Of a stretch of DNA of 41,805 nt, positions 6,742 through 15,420 are shown one piece after another. The translations under genes were made by a program, and so were the position numbers. Under the pieces are notes generated by a model that searched no databases, was not told the origin of the DNA, and worked only from the letters and a program-made list of their open reading frames with translations. Origin of the DNA: a virus; IMG/VR virus record IMGVR_UViG_3300006749_000029, positions 1 through 41,805 of that record. One strand, written 5' to 3'. Within the stretch, counting starts at the first letter, position 1. Each line of letters opens with the position of its first letter.

Positions 6742-8953
6742 CTTATTCAGTGTTCTAAAAGATTACATACCATCAAAGGTTGTTAAGAACAAGAACCGTG
6801 TACGCAGTTGGACGTATGGGTATAATGATAAGTATGACGTAGTAGTAATATCTAAGTCAGGAGAGATTGATACGGTTGTTAGTATAAACGGACTTCGTAT
6901 TGCTTTACCCAAGCCGCCTGAGAAAATATCAAAAGGAAAAAACTATTGGGAGAGAGAGGATATACCTGAGTCACTAGCAAGGATTCAGTCAATCTTTCAA
7001 TGGAATGAGATGCCATCTGAGTTTAAAAGCAAGTGGGTTGATTACATAGAAGAAGAGTTTGATAGAAGAGAGGAGGGGCATTGGTTTATGAACAACAATA
7101 TACCTACCTATATCACAGGAGCTCACTATATGTATCTACAGTGGACCAATATTGATGTGGGATATCCTGACTTTAGAGAGGCTAACCGGATACTATATAT
7201 GTATTGGGAAGCCTGCAAGGCTGACAAGCGTTGCTTTGGCTTAGACTATCTAAAGATTAGACGTTCAGGATTCTCATTTATGAGCTCATCGGAGTGTGTT
7301 AATACAGGTACACTAGCAAGAGACTCCCGTGTAGGTATACTATCAAAGACGGGTAGTGATGCCAAGAAGATGTTTACCGATAAGGTTGTTCCTATATCAC
7401 AGAGGCTACCATTCTTTTTCAAACCAATACAGGATGGTATGGATAAACCAAAGACGGAGCTAGCATTTAGGATTCCTGCATCTAAGATTACAAAGAAGAA
7501 TATGTCAACCATTGATGATACAGGAATGGACGGACTTGATACCACAATAGATTGGAAGAACACAGACGATAACTCATATGACGGTGAGAAACTATTACTA
7601 TTAGTACATGACGAGAGTGGTAAGTGGCTTAAGCCTAATAACATATTAAACAATTGGCGTGTAACCAAGACCTGCCTAAGATTAGGTAGTAAGATTATTG
7701 GTAAGTGTATGATGGGCTCAACATCAAATGCATTAAACAAGGGAGGGGAAGAGTTTAAGAAACTATACAACGACTCTCACCCGACAAAAAGAAACGCAAA
7801 CGGACAGACCAAGAGTGGGCTATATAACCTATTCATTCCTATGGAATGGAATATGGAAGGGTTCATAGACAGATATGGTATGCCTGTACTCAGAAAACCA
7901 TCTAAGCCTGTACTTGGTGTAGACGGTGAGATGATTGATAATGGAGCTATCGACTATTGGCAGGCTGAGGTTGAGTCATTAAAGAATGACCCTGACGCAC
8001 TCAATGAGTTCTATCGTCAGTTTCCAAGGACAGAGTCTCACGCATTTAGGGATGAGAGCAAGCAGTCTCTATTTAATCTTACAAAGATATATCAGCAGAT
8101 AGATTATAACGACTCCTTAATAAGGGAGCATCACCTGACTCGTGGCAGCTTTCATTGGAAGGACGGAATAAAAGACAGCACAGTTATATGGAGTCCTGAC
8201 AAGAGAGGTAGGTTCCTTGTTAGTTGGACACCAAAGAAGGGATTACAGAATGGTGTTATAGAGAAGAGAGGAATCAAGTATCCTGCCAATGAGCATATCG
8301 GTGCTTTCGGATGTGACTCATATGACATATCAGGAACTGTAGGTGGGGGTGGCTCTAATGGGGCATTACATGGATTAACAAAGTTTAATATGGATGACGC
8401 ACCATCCAATGAGTTCTTCTTAGAGTACGTGGCTAGACCACAGACAGCAGAGATATTTTTCGAGGAGGTACTAATGGCCTGCGTATTCTATGGTATGCCG
8501 ATACTTGTAGAGAACAATAAGCCTAGGTTACTTTATCATTTTAAGAATAGAGGATACAGGGGCTTTAGTATTAATAGGCCCGATAAGCACTATAACAAGC
8601 TCTCTAAGACAGAGAAGGAGCTCGGAGGTATACCTAACTCAAGTGAGGATGTAAAGCAGTCTCACGCCTCCGCAGTGGAGTCTTACATTGAGAAGTATGT
8701 AGGCATAGACCTGAGCGGAGCGTATAGAGATATGGACGATATTGGGTCCATGATGTTTACTAGAACGCTTGAGGATTGGGCTAAGTTTGATATTAGCAAT
8801 AGAACTAGGTACGATGCAACAATAAGCTCAGGACTTGCAATAATGGCGACTCAGAAGAACTCGTATATCCCTGAGAAAAAAGAGTCGAAAATAAGTATTA
8901 ACTTTGCAAGGTATAGTAATAAAGGAACAACAAGTGAATTAATTAGAAGATGA
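6719..8953 (+). CDS. terL: Terminase large subunit (packaging ATPase and nuclease)
   Basis: This 744-residue protein powers DNA translocation into the procapsid and cuts the concatemer. The N-terminal ATPase has a degenerate Walker A around R181-R182-S-G-F in an RRSGFSFMSSS stretch. Walker B is D298-E299 in LLLVHDESGKW, and the motif III coupling segment is GSTSNALN. The C-terminal RNase H-like nuclease begins near D533 in AFGCDSYDISGT, with later acidic residues near ILVENN. The start is a TTG at 6719, because the next in-frame methionine is about 100 residues in and would remove conserved N-terminal sequence. This makes the gene overlap TerS by 23 bases. It ends in ATGA overlapping the portal start. 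Its length is above that of compact TerLs but normal for Bacteroidota podoviruses. Confidence 0.93.
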   Translation: MQNEGQNNLFSVLKDYIPSKVVKNKNRVRSWTYGYNDKYDVVVISKSGEIDTVVSINGLRIALPKPPEKISKGKNYWEREDIPESLARIQSIFQWNEMPSEFKSKWVDYIEEEFDRREEGHWFMNNNIPTYITGAHYMYLQWTNIDVGYPDFREANRILYMYWEACKADKRCFGLDYLKIRRSGFSFMSSSECVNTGTLARDSRVGILSKTGSDAKKMFTDKVVPISQRLPFFFKPIQDGMDKPKTELAFRIPASKITKKNMSTIDDTGMDGLDTTIDWKNTDDNSYDGEKLLLLVHDESGKWLKPNNILNNWRVTKTCLRLGSKIIGKCMMGSTSNALNKGGEEFKKLYNDSHPTKRNANGQTKSGLYNLFIPMEWNMEGFIDRYGMPVLRKPSKPVLGVDGEMIDNGAIDYWQAEVESLKNDPDALNEFYRQFPRTESHAFRDESKQSLFNLTKIYQQIDYNDSLIREHHLTRGSFHWKDGIKDSTVIWSPDKRGRFLVSWTPKKGLQNGVIEKRGIKYPANEHIGAFGCDSYDISGTVGGGGSNGALHGLTKFNMDDAPSNEFFLEYVARPQTAEIFFEEVLMACVFYGMPILVENNKPRLLYHFKNRGYRGFSINRPDKHYNKLSKTEKELGGIPNSSEDVKQSHASAVESYIEKYVGIDLSGAYRDMDDIGSMMFTRTLEDWAKFDISNRTRYDATISSGLAIMATQKNSYIPEKKESKISINFARYSNKGTTSELIRR

Positions 8954-11385
8954 AGGATGTAAAGATAAACATTTCATCTGTAGGATTCCCAAGTCAATTT
9001 GTGTCTGATGCAGAGAAAGCGACAGACGAGTTTGGATTACAGATTGGTCAAGCCATTCAGTATGAATGGTTTAGAAAGGATGGCAACTCTTGCAGATACT
9101 ATAGTCAGTGGAGAGATTTTCATAGACTCAGATTATACGCAAGGGGAGAGCAGTCCATTGCTAAATATAAAAACGAACTAGCAATTGATGGGGATTTATC
9201 CTACCTTAATTTAGATTGGACACCTGTTCCTATATTACCTAAGTTTGTAGACATCGTTGTAAACGGAATGTCTGACAGACTATTTAGAGTTAAGGCATAC
9301 TCAGAGGATGCATTGTCTCAGTCTAAAAGAAGCAAGTACCAAGATATCATAGAGGGTCAGATGGCGGCTAAGGATGTTCTTCTTACTATACAAGAGAAGT
9401 CGGGTGTTGACCCATTCGCTATGAATCCTGCTGAGCTTCCTGAGAATGATGAGGAGCTAGCACTATATATGAATCTTAACTATAAGCCCGCTATTGAGAT
9501 AGCAGAGGAAGAGGCTATTGATACTATATTCTCAGAGAATCATTATCAAGATATTAGAAAGAGACTAGACTATGACCTAACCGTATTGGGTGTCAGTATG
9601 TCTAAGACAGAGTTCCTTCAGGGCTCAGGAGTAAAGGTTTCTTATGTAGACCCTGCGAATGTGGTGTACAGCTATACAGAGGACCCTCACTTTAAGGACT
9701 GCTTCTATTGGGGAGAGATAAAGACAGTTCCTATCACGGAGTTATTAAAGATAGACCCTACATTAACAAGGGAGGATTTAGAGGAGATATCTAAATACAG
9801 TCAGAGTTGGTATGATTATTATAATACGGCTCAGTATTATGAGAATGATATCTTCTATAGAGATACCTGTACATTGATGTACTTTAATTATAAGACCACC
9901 AAGAAGATGGTCTATAAGAAAAAGATTCTTGAGGGTGGTGGTTCTAAAGTTATTGAGAAGGATGACCAATTCAATCCACCTGTAGAGATGATGGAGGAGG
10001 GTAGATTCGAGAAGATTGAGAAGACTATTGATGTTTGGTACGATGGCGTTATGGTTATGGGTACAAACATTATCCTTAAGTGGGAGCTTGCAAAGAATAT
10101 GGTAAGACCAAAGTCTGCAAGTCAGCACGCTCTACCAAACTATGTCGCAGTAGCACCACGAATGTACAAGGGAGTTATTGAGTCATTGGTAAGAAGGATG
10201 ATTCCTTTTGCTGATTTAATTCAGATGACACACCTTAAGCTACAGCAGGTGATATCAAGAGTTGTACCTGACGGTGTATATATAGATGCAGACGGATTGA
10301 ATGAGGTAGACCTTGGTACAGGCAGTGCCTATAATCCGGAGGATGCATTAAGACTATACTTCCAAACAGGTAGTGTGATTGGTAGAAGCTACACTCAGGA
10401 TGGAGAATACAATCAAGGAAAGGTTCCTATCAAGGAGCTTCAGTCATCATCAGGAGCGAGTAAGGCTCAGATGCTGATATACAACTACAACCACTATCTA
10501 GATATGATACGTGCGGTGACAGGATTAAACGAGGCCCGTGACGGTTCTACACCTGACCCTAACTCATTGGTTGGTCTACAGAAGCTAGCGGCACTAAACT
10601 CTAACACCGCAACAAGACATATACTTGATGGTAGCCTCTATATATATAGAAGTCTTGCAGAGTCTTTAACATATCGTATTGCCGATATACTTGAATACTC
10701 TGACTTCAAAGAGGAGTTTATCAATCAGATAGGTAAATATAATGTAAGTATACTTGGAGAGATAGGTGATTTATATCTATACGACTTTGGTATATTCATC
10801 GAGGTTAGTCCTGACGAAGAGGAGAAAGCTCAGCTAGAGCAGAATATTCAGATGGCACTATCTAAGAATGATATCAACCTTGAGGATGCTATTGATATTA
10901 GAGAGATAAGAAACATTAAGCTAGCTAATCAGTTCTTGAAGATGAAGCGTAAAGCTCTTCAGCAGAGAGAGAGTGAGATGCAGATGCAGCAGCAGGCTAT
11001 GCAGCAGCAGGCTCAGTTGCAGTCACAGCAGATGGCAGCAGAAGCAGCTATGCAGAAGATACAGGCAGAGACACAGTCTAAGATGCAGATTAAGCAGGCT
11101 GAGATTGCTTTTGATATTGAGAAGATGAAGAATGAGGCAGAGCTTAAGAGACAGTTAATGGCTGAAGAGTTCCAATACAGTATGAGTCTTCGTGATATCT
11201 CTGAGAATGCTCTACAGACTAGAGAGACTGAGAGAGAGAAAGCGAAGTCTGAAAGGATTAGTCAGCAGAATACGGAGCAGTCGCAGTTAATAAATCAAAG
11301 AAAGAATAATCTACCTCCACAGAAGTTTGAATCTAATGAGGATAGCTTAGATGGATTTGATTTAGCTGAGTTTGAACCCCGTTAA
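8950..11385 (+). CDS. Portal protein
   Basis: This 811-residue protein forms the dodecameric vertex ring through which DNA is packaged and ejected. It sits between TerL and scaffold and overlaps TerL by ATGA. The first ~640 residues have the mixed alpha/beta pattern of portal proteins, including YYSQWRDFHRLRLYARGEQS near the N-terminus, long stem-like helices (for example LIQMTHLKLQQVISRVVPDG) and TGLNEARDGSTPDPNSLVGL. Residues from about 670 to 790 are a long, glutamine-rich helical barrel or coiled coil (MQMQQQAMQQQAQ), comparable with the extended barrel of P22-type portals that projects into the capsid. The acidic C-terminus ends FDLAEFEPR. Confidence 0.88.
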   Translation: MKDVKINISSVGFPSQFVSDAEKATDEFGLQIGQAIQYEWFRKDGNSCRYYSQWRDFHRLRLYARGEQSIAKYKNELAIDGDLSYLNLDWTPVPILPKFVDIVVNGMSDRLFRVKAYSEDALSQSKRSKYQDIIEGQMAAKDVLLTIQEKSGVDPFAMNPAELPENDEELALYMNLNYKPAIEIAEEEAIDTIFSENHYQDIRKRLDYDLTVLGVSMSKTEFLQGSGVKVSYVDPANVVYSYTEDPHFKDCFYWGEIKTVPITELLKIDPTLTREDLEEISKYSQSWYDYYNTAQYYENDIFYRDTCTLMYFNYKTTKKMVYKKKILEGGGSKVIEKDDQFNPPVEMMEEGRFEKIEKTIDVWYDGVMVMGTNIILKWELAKNMVRPKSASQHALPNYVAVAPRMYKGVIESLVRRMIPFADLIQMTHLKLQQVISRVVPDGVYIDADGLNEVDLGTGSAYNPEDALRLYFQTGSVIGRSYTQDGEYNQGKVPIKELQSSSGASKAQMLIYNYNHYLDMIRAVTGLNEARDGSTPDPNSLVGLQKLAALNSNTATRHILDGSLYIYRSLAESLTYRIADILEYSDFKEEFINQIGKYNVSILGEIGDLYLYDFGIFIEVSPDEEEKAQLEQNIQMALSKNDINLEDAIDIREIRNIKLANQFLKMKRKALQQRESEMQMQQQAMQQQAQLQSQQMAAEAAMQKIQAETQSKMQIKQAEIAFDIEKMKNEAELKRQLMAEEFQYSMSLRDISENALQTRETEREKAKSERISQQNTEQSQLINQRKNNLPPQKFESNEDSLDGFDLAEFEPR

Positions 11386-11404
11386 ATCGCTCGAAAAAAA
11401 TAAC

Positions 11405-11412
11405 TAACTTTG
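11405..11412 (+). promoter_or_regulatory. Bacteroidota-type -7 box, TAACTTTG
   Basis: TAACTTTGTAAA, one base from the TATCTTTG form elsewhere, lies in the 42-base gap after the portal stop and 16 bases before the ATG at 11428. It would drive scaffold and major capsid protein separately from the packaging genes. Confidence 0.6.
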
Positions 11413-11427
11413 TAAAAATCAAATTAA

Positions 11428-12567
11428 ATGGAAATTAAAGTAACAGCAGTTGGTACTCCTGAGAGTAAATCAACACAAGAAGTAGAGAAAGAACTTCTTG
11501 AGAAACACGAAGAGTCGTTAAATAGCGAATCAGGAGAGACTAACAATGAAGCAGTGGAGTCAAGCACGGAGAGTGTAGACACCACGCAAGAGCAAGAAGA
11601 GACAAAGCCGGAAGGCGAGATAGAAACTCAATCCTCAGAGTTAAGTGAGGAAGACGTTCTTTCATATATTGGAAAAAGATATGGCAAAGAGATTAACTCT
11701 TTTGATGAGTTGGTTTCTGAGCGAGAATCTTCAGAGGAATTACCTGAAGATGTAGCAGCCTATCTTAAATACAAACAAGAGACGGGTCGTGGATTCGAGG
11801 ACTTTGTTAGATTACAACAAGACTTCGATGAGATGCACCCTGACGATTTGCTAGAGTCTTATTATAAGGCCACTGAAGAAGGGCTTGATGATGACGACAT
11901 CGACATTATGCTTGAAGAGTTTGACTATGACGAAGAAGTTGATGAAGAGTCAGATATTAAGAAGATAAAGCTAGCAAAGAAAAAAGCGATTGCAAAAGCG
12001 AAGAGTTACTTCAACGGAATGAAGGAGCAATACAAGCAGCCACTTGAGTCAAGTGGAGGTGAGGGCTCGGGAGTTAGTTCGGAGGAGCTTGAGAGCTATA
12101 GGCAATATATAAAATCTGCTGAAACCCAAAAGGTTGAGGGGGAGCGTAGACGAGATTGGTTTATTGAAAAAACCAACGAGGTGTTCGGAGGAGAGTTCAA
12201 AGGTTTTGAGTTCTCTGTTGATGGTAACTCCGTCTTATATTCACCGCAGTCCGCAGACGCATTAAAGAAGGAGCAGTCAAATGTTATGACCTTTATAAAT
12301 AAGTACATGACAGATGATGGTTTAATCTCAGATGCTGAAGGATACCATAGGGCAATAGCAGTTGCATCAAACCCTGAGAAGTTTGCTCAGTTCTTTTACG
12401 AACAAGGTAAGGCTTCTGCAACCGAGGATGTTACACGCAAGATGAAAAATATAGAGATGTCTGAGCGTACAGCACCCGAGGCGACAACAAAGGGAGGGAT
12501 GCAGATTCGAGCTGTCAACCCTGATTCGGGTAAAGGCTTGAAAATAAGAAGTATAAAGAAAAAATAA
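11428..12567 (+). CDS. Scaffolding protein (probable)
   Basis: A 379-residue, very acidic protein immediately upstream of the major capsid gene. Residues 1-75 are a Glu/Ser/Thr-rich disordered region. A central helical part follows, with long Asp/Glu stretches (near DDDDIDIMLEEFDYDEEVDEE), then a lysine-rich segment, and finally a basic C-terminal tail (KGLKIRSIKKK). A disordered acidic N-terminus plus a basic C-terminal capsid-binding hook is the usual shape of phage scaffolds, which fill the procapsid core and leave during maturation. No protease motif is visible, so processing would need another enzyme or the scaffold may exit intact. Confidence 0.75.
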   Translation: MEIKVTAVGTPESKSTQEVEKELLEKHEESLNSESGETNNEAVESSTESVDTTQEQEETKPEGEIETQSSELSEEDVLSYIGKRYGKEINSFDELVSERESSEELPEDVAAYLKYKQETGRGFEDFVRLQQDFDEMHPDDLLESYYKATEEGLDDDDIDIMLEEFDYDEEVDEESDIKKIKLAKKKAIAKAKSYFNGMKEQYKQPLESSGGEGSGVSSEELESYRQYIKSAETQKVEGERRRDWFIEKTNEVFGGEFKGFEFSVDGNSVLYSPQSADALKKEQSNVMTFINKYMTDDGLISDAEGYHRAIAVASNPEKFAQFFYEQGKASATEDVTRKMKNIEMSERTAPEATTKGGMQIRAVNPDSGKGLKIRSIKKK

Positions 12568-12585
12568 TTTTAAAAGAAAAAGAAA

Positions 12586-14052
12586 ATGGCAGTACAAGCA
12601 GTACCGGGATTTGATTTGCAGCCATCTGCAACGCAGATTCCCACAGCAACAAACTACATTACCGACTTCAACTTTTTGAATCAGTATCTTCCTGATACAT
12701 ATGAGAAAGAATTTGAGCGTTACGGTAATAGAACAATTGCATCTTTCCTACGATTAGTAGGTGCAGAGATGCCTTCTAACTCAGACCTTATTAAATGGGC
12801 AGAGCAAGGAAGATTACATACGAAATACACTCAGGTAGGAACCGCAGCAGCGGGAGCTACTCTAAACCCTACATTCCAAGTGAATGACGCTTTAGCACCT
12901 GCAGGTTCAACAGCAGGAGCTTTAGGAACACCATCTATCGCTATCCGTACAGGACAGACGGTTATGATTGTTCAGAACAACGGAAGCGGAAGCAACAAGG
13001 GAGTAGTAGTTAGTGTACCTACAGCAAACACTTTCCAAGTAGCCCTATATGAGGCGGGAGGTCTTGTTACAGCGGGTACAGGAGTAGGTAACTCTGATGT
13101 TACAGTATTCATCTACGGTTCTGAGTTCAGAAAAGGAACAGTTGGAATGGCAGGTTCCTTAGAAGCTGACGACATGATTTTCGATAACTCTCCAATTATC
13201 TTAAAAGATAAGTATGAGGTATCAGGTTCTGACATGGCACAGATTGGATGGATTGAAGTACAGACAGAGAACGGAGCTACAGGATACTTGTGGTATTTGA
13301 AGTCTGAGCATGAGACTCGTCTACGTTTTGACGACTATCTTGAGACTGCAATGATTGAGGCAGTTCCTGCAGCAGCAGGTTCAGCAGCGTCTAACGCAGG
13401 AGCAGGAGCAGGTATGAACGCATCGTTTGGTAACAAAGGTTCTGAAGGTATCTTCTACGTAGTAGAGAACCGAGGAAATGTATGGGGCGGTGGAAACCCT
13501 GTCGCACTTGCAGACTTCGATGCTGTTATCTCACGTCTTGACAAGCAAGGTGCTATCGAGGAGAATGTTATCTTCCTAGACCGACAGTTTGGATTCGACA
13601 TTGATGATATGTTAGCAGCTCAGAACTCTTATGGTGCAGGTGGTACATCTTACGGATTGTTTGACAATGACGAAGAGATGGCACTTAACCTTGGATTCAC
13701 AGTATTCCGAAGAGGATATGACTTCTACAAGTCTGATTGGAAATACTTGAACGACCCAACAATGAGAGGTGGACTTCCAACAGGAGCTAACTCAGGACGT
13801 GTAAACGGACTATTAGTACCTGCAGGTTCAACTACTGTATATGACCAAATCATGGGTAAGAATGCTAAGCGTCCTTTCCTTCACGTACGTTACAGAGCTT
13901 CAGAGACTGAAGACAGACGATACAAGACTTGGATTACAGGTTCAGCCGGAGGGGCTCGTACTTCTGACTTAGATGCAATGGAAGTAAACTTCCTTTCTGA
14001 GAGAGCAGTATGTACTCTAGGAGCGAACAACTTCTTCTTATTCCAAGAGTAA
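12586..14052 (+). CDS. Major capsid protein
   Basis: A 488-residue protein following the scaffold gene by 18 bases and ended by a strong terminator. It begins MAVQAVPGFDLQPS and contains FNFLNQYLPDTYEKEFERYG, FLRLVGAEMPSNSDLIKWAEQGRLHT and FLDRQFGFDIDDMLAAQNSYG. A late segment has WITGSAGGARTSDLDAMEV. Length, lack of a propeptide, and the context (portal, scaffold, then this) fit an HK97-fold shell protein. A Gly/Ala/Thr-rich region at about residues 85-180 looks like an inserted beta domain on the capsid surface. Its codons (CGA, CGT, GGA and so on) are regular, as expected of a highly expressed gene. Confidence 0.88.
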   Translation: MAVQAVPGFDLQPSATQIPTATNYITDFNFLNQYLPDTYEKEFERYGNRTIASFLRLVGAEMPSNSDLIKWAEQGRLHTKYTQVGTAAAGATLNPTFQVNDALAPAGSTAGALGTPSIAIRTGQTVMIVQNNGSGSNKGVVVSVPTANTFQVALYEAGGLVTAGTGVGNSDVTVFIYGSEFRKGTVGMAGSLEADDMIFDNSPIILKDKYEVSGSDMAQIGWIEVQTENGATGYLWYLKSEHETRLRFDDYLETAMIEAVPAAAGSAASNAGAGAGMNASFGNKGSEGIFYVVENRGNVWGGGNPVALADFDAVISRLDKQGAIEENVIFLDRQFGFDIDDMLAAQNSYGAGGTSYGLFDNDEEMALNLGFTVFRRGYDFYKSDWKYLNDPTMRGGLPTGANSGRVNGLLVPAGSTTVYDQIMGKNAKRPFLHVRYRASETEDRRYKTWITGSAGGARTSDLDAMEVNFLSERAVCTLGANNFFLFQE

Positions 14053-14071
14053 GAGTAGTTACTACAATATA

Positions 14072-14102
14072 AGGGAGTGTCTTAGGGCACTCCCTATTTT
14101 TT
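14072..14102 (+). terminator. Rho-independent terminator after the major capsid gene
   Basis: Stem AGGGAGTG (14072-14079) pairs perfectly with CACTCCCT (14088-14095) around an eight-base loop, followed by a T-run to 14102. It lies 19 bases past the capsid stop. No promoter box is seen between it and the next ATG at 14122, so the following gene probably depends on read-through. Confidence 0.9.
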
Positions 14103-14121
14103 AAAAATTAAATTTTATCTA

Positions 14122-14865
14122 ATGCAAAAGAAAGAGAAATACACAGACAAAGCCTATAGGCTTAAAAAACAAAACTCCCCACTTACGTTTATGTTACCAA
14201 CTCGTAATACTAAACGATATCCACTACTATGGTTTGACGAAGAGACAGGGGTAAACAAACCATTAAGATACGCACGAAATCAGAAGACTCCATTTGAAGA
14301 TGAGCAGGACGGCAATGCAATTGTTGAGCCTATAATCTTTGAGGATGGTATGCTTTACGTGCCAAAAAATAATCAGGTACTTCAGAAGTTCTTATACTAT
14401 CATCCAATGAATGGGTTAAAGTATGAAGAGATTAACGATGAGAAGGATGCATCAGAGGATGTAGAGTTCTTGAACCTAGAGGTTGATGCATTAATTGAGG
14501 CACGACAGCTAAGTATCGAGCAGCTTGAGAGTATCTCTGCAGTATTATTTGGTGTAGATGTATCAAAGATTTCTACAGCCGAGATGAAGCGAGACATACT
14601 TGTGTACGCTCGTAACTATCCTGAAGAGTTCTTAGACGTTGTTAGAGACCCTGAGCTGAAGCTACAGTCCAAGGTGATGATGATGTTTGATAAAGGAATC
14701 ATTCAGTTTAGAAAGAATCAGAAGGAGGTATGGTATAATACCACTACAAATAAAAAGAAGCTACTTACAGTTCCTTTCGGAGAGGACGGTCACTTCACTG
14801 TCGCTACTTATTTCAAGAGCGATGAGGGTGTAGAGGCACTGAAGGTTTTAGAGAAGCTATTATAA
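14122..14865 (+). CDS. Head-associated hypothetical protein (247 aa)
   Basis: A lysine-rich protein starting MQKKEKYTDKAYRLKKQNSP. The first ~80 residues include LTFMLPTRNTKRYPLLWFDEE and NKPLRYARNQKTPFEDEQ, suggesting a beta domain. The middle (about 110-180) is helical and acidic, and the C-terminus (GHFTVATYFKSDEGVEALKVLEKLL) is mixed. It has no catalytic motif I recognise. It always appears to the reader as a head-region gene: it sits just after the capsid terminator and is itself closed by a terminator at 14938-14964. The lack of its own promoter implies a level set by read-through, as for minor head or connector proteins. The function is unknown. Confidence 0.7.
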   Translation: MQKKEKYTDKAYRLKKQNSPLTFMLPTRNTKRYPLLWFDEETGVNKPLRYARNQKTPFEDEQDGNAIVEPIIFEDGMLYVPKNNQVLQKFLYYHPMNGLKYEEINDEKDASEDVEFLNLEVDALIEARQLSIEQLESISAVLFGVDVSKISTAEMKRDILVYARNYPEEFLDVVRDPELKLQSKVMMMFDKGIIQFRKNQKEVWYNTTTNKKKLLTVPFGEDGHFTVATYFKSDEGVEALKVLEKLL

Positions 14866-14889
14866 TTTTTTTATTTGGTATATTATTTG

Positions 14890-14897
14890 TACATTTG
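14890..14897 (+). promoter_or_regulatory. Weak -7-like box, TACATTTG
   Basis: TACATTTG matches TAnnTTTG and a TTTG at 14874-14877 lies upstream at short spacing. No gene starts before the terminator at 14938-14964, so a transcript from here would be about 60 bases and contain a tandem GAATGTTT pair (14911-14926). It may be fortuitous. Confidence 0.25.
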
Positions 14898-14937
14898 TAA
14901 TCCTCATAACGAATGTTTGAATGTTTATTTAAGCAAG

Positions 14938-14964
14938 AAGGGACCTAAACAGGTCCCTTTTTTT
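14938..14964 (+). terminator. Rho-independent terminator before the 106-residue gene
   Basis: AAGGGACCT (14938-14946) and AGGTCCCTT (14951-14959) form a nine-base-pair perfect stem with loop AAAC, followed by T bases to 14964. It ends the transcript of the 247-residue gene and insulates the next unit. Confidence 0.92.
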
Positions 14965-14967
14965 ATG

Positions 14968-14975
14968 TATCTTTG
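14968..14975 (+). promoter_or_regulatory. Bacteroidota-type -7 box, TATCTTTG
   Basis: TATCTTTGTACTG begins 4 bases after the previous terminator's T-run. The gene it serves starts at 15018, leaving the longest leader (43 bases box to ATG) of the seven strong boxes. A perfect palindrome overlaps the expected transcription start. Confidence 0.75.
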
Positions 14976-14978
14976 TAC

Positions 14979-14992
14979 TGAGAATATTCTCA
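14979..14992 (+). promoter_or_regulatory. Perfect 14-base palindrome, operator-like
   Basis: TGAGAATATTCTCA is a perfect inverted repeat that starts 3 bases after the TATCTTTG box, covering the expected +1 region. It could be a repressor or activator site, or a 5' hairpin in the messenger. No other strong box in the window has such a palindrome. Confidence 0.5.
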
Positions 14993-15017
14993 CATAATTT
15001 TGTAATTTTTTTTTATC

Positions 15018-15338
15018 ATGCAAAAGTTTTTATCTATTCCCATTAATGCTCCCGGAGAAACATCACAGCTAGTTGCTGTTGATGGCATTGTTCTAATTGA
15101 GGCAGCGAGCACTACCACAGTTACTATTACTTACGGAAATGCAGCAGCACAGGATGTTGTTACAATAACTCATGGGGCTGTGGCTCTTGGAGATATTTCT
15201 GTAAGAGACCGTATTCAGGACTCTGTAATTGCAGCACTTCAGACTTCTTGGACTAATCCAAAGTATGACGTAAGCCTTGCAGGTTTAACCTTGGCAGCAG
15301 GTGGAGCAGTAACCGTTACAGGAATTGCTATCGCATAA
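15018..15338 (+). CDS. Small virion protein, candidate head decoration (106 aa)
   Basis: A 106-residue Ala/Thr/Val-rich protein with alternating beta strands (LVAVDGIVLIEAASTTTVTITYG, LTLAAGGAVTVTGIAIA) and one central helix (VRDRIQDSVIAALQTSW). There is no signal peptide or active site. It is the only gene in a complete transcription unit: terminator, promoter box, palindrome, gene, terminator. Such independent, probably strong expression next to capsid genes suits an abundant auxiliary head protein. The function is inferred from expression layout and composition, not from a recognised domain. Confidence 0.65.
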   Translation: MQKFLSIPINAPGETSQLVAVDGIVLIEAASTTTVTITYGNAAAQDVVTITHGAVALGDISVRDRIQDSVIAALQTSWTNPKYDVSLAGLTLAAGGAVTVTGIAIA

Positions 15339-15364
15339 TACAAATAAGTATTGAAACGAACAGG

Positions 15365-15395
15365 AGAGGGCTTTTAAGGAGCCCTCTTTTTTTTT
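15365..15395 (+). terminator. Rho-independent terminator after the 106-residue gene
   Basis: AGAGGGCT (15365-15372) pairs with AGCCCTCT (15380-15387) around a seven-base loop and is followed by a nine-T run (15387-15395). It closes the single-gene unit. Confidence 0.92.
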
Positions 15396-15398
15396 CAT

Positions 15399-15406
15399 TA
15401 TCTTTG
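15399..15406 (+). promoter_or_regulatory. Bacteroidota-type -7 box, TATCTTTG
   Basis: TATCTTTGTGTA starts 4 bases after the T-run of the preceding terminator and 15 bases before the box's last base meets the ATG at 15421, so the leader is very short. It would drive the ring, adaptor and nozzle genes. Confidence 0.75.
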
Positions 15407-15420
15407 TGTAAACAATAAAG

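Noticed and set aside
7246-7770. Minus-strand open frame of 174 codons inside TerL
   Set aside because: Antisense to the TerL ATPase core with no recognisable domain. Treated as a shadow.
8082-8089. CAAAGATA (reverse TATCTTTG) inside TerL
   Set aside because: It would read antisense within a gene with no minus-strand gene to drive. Considered chance.
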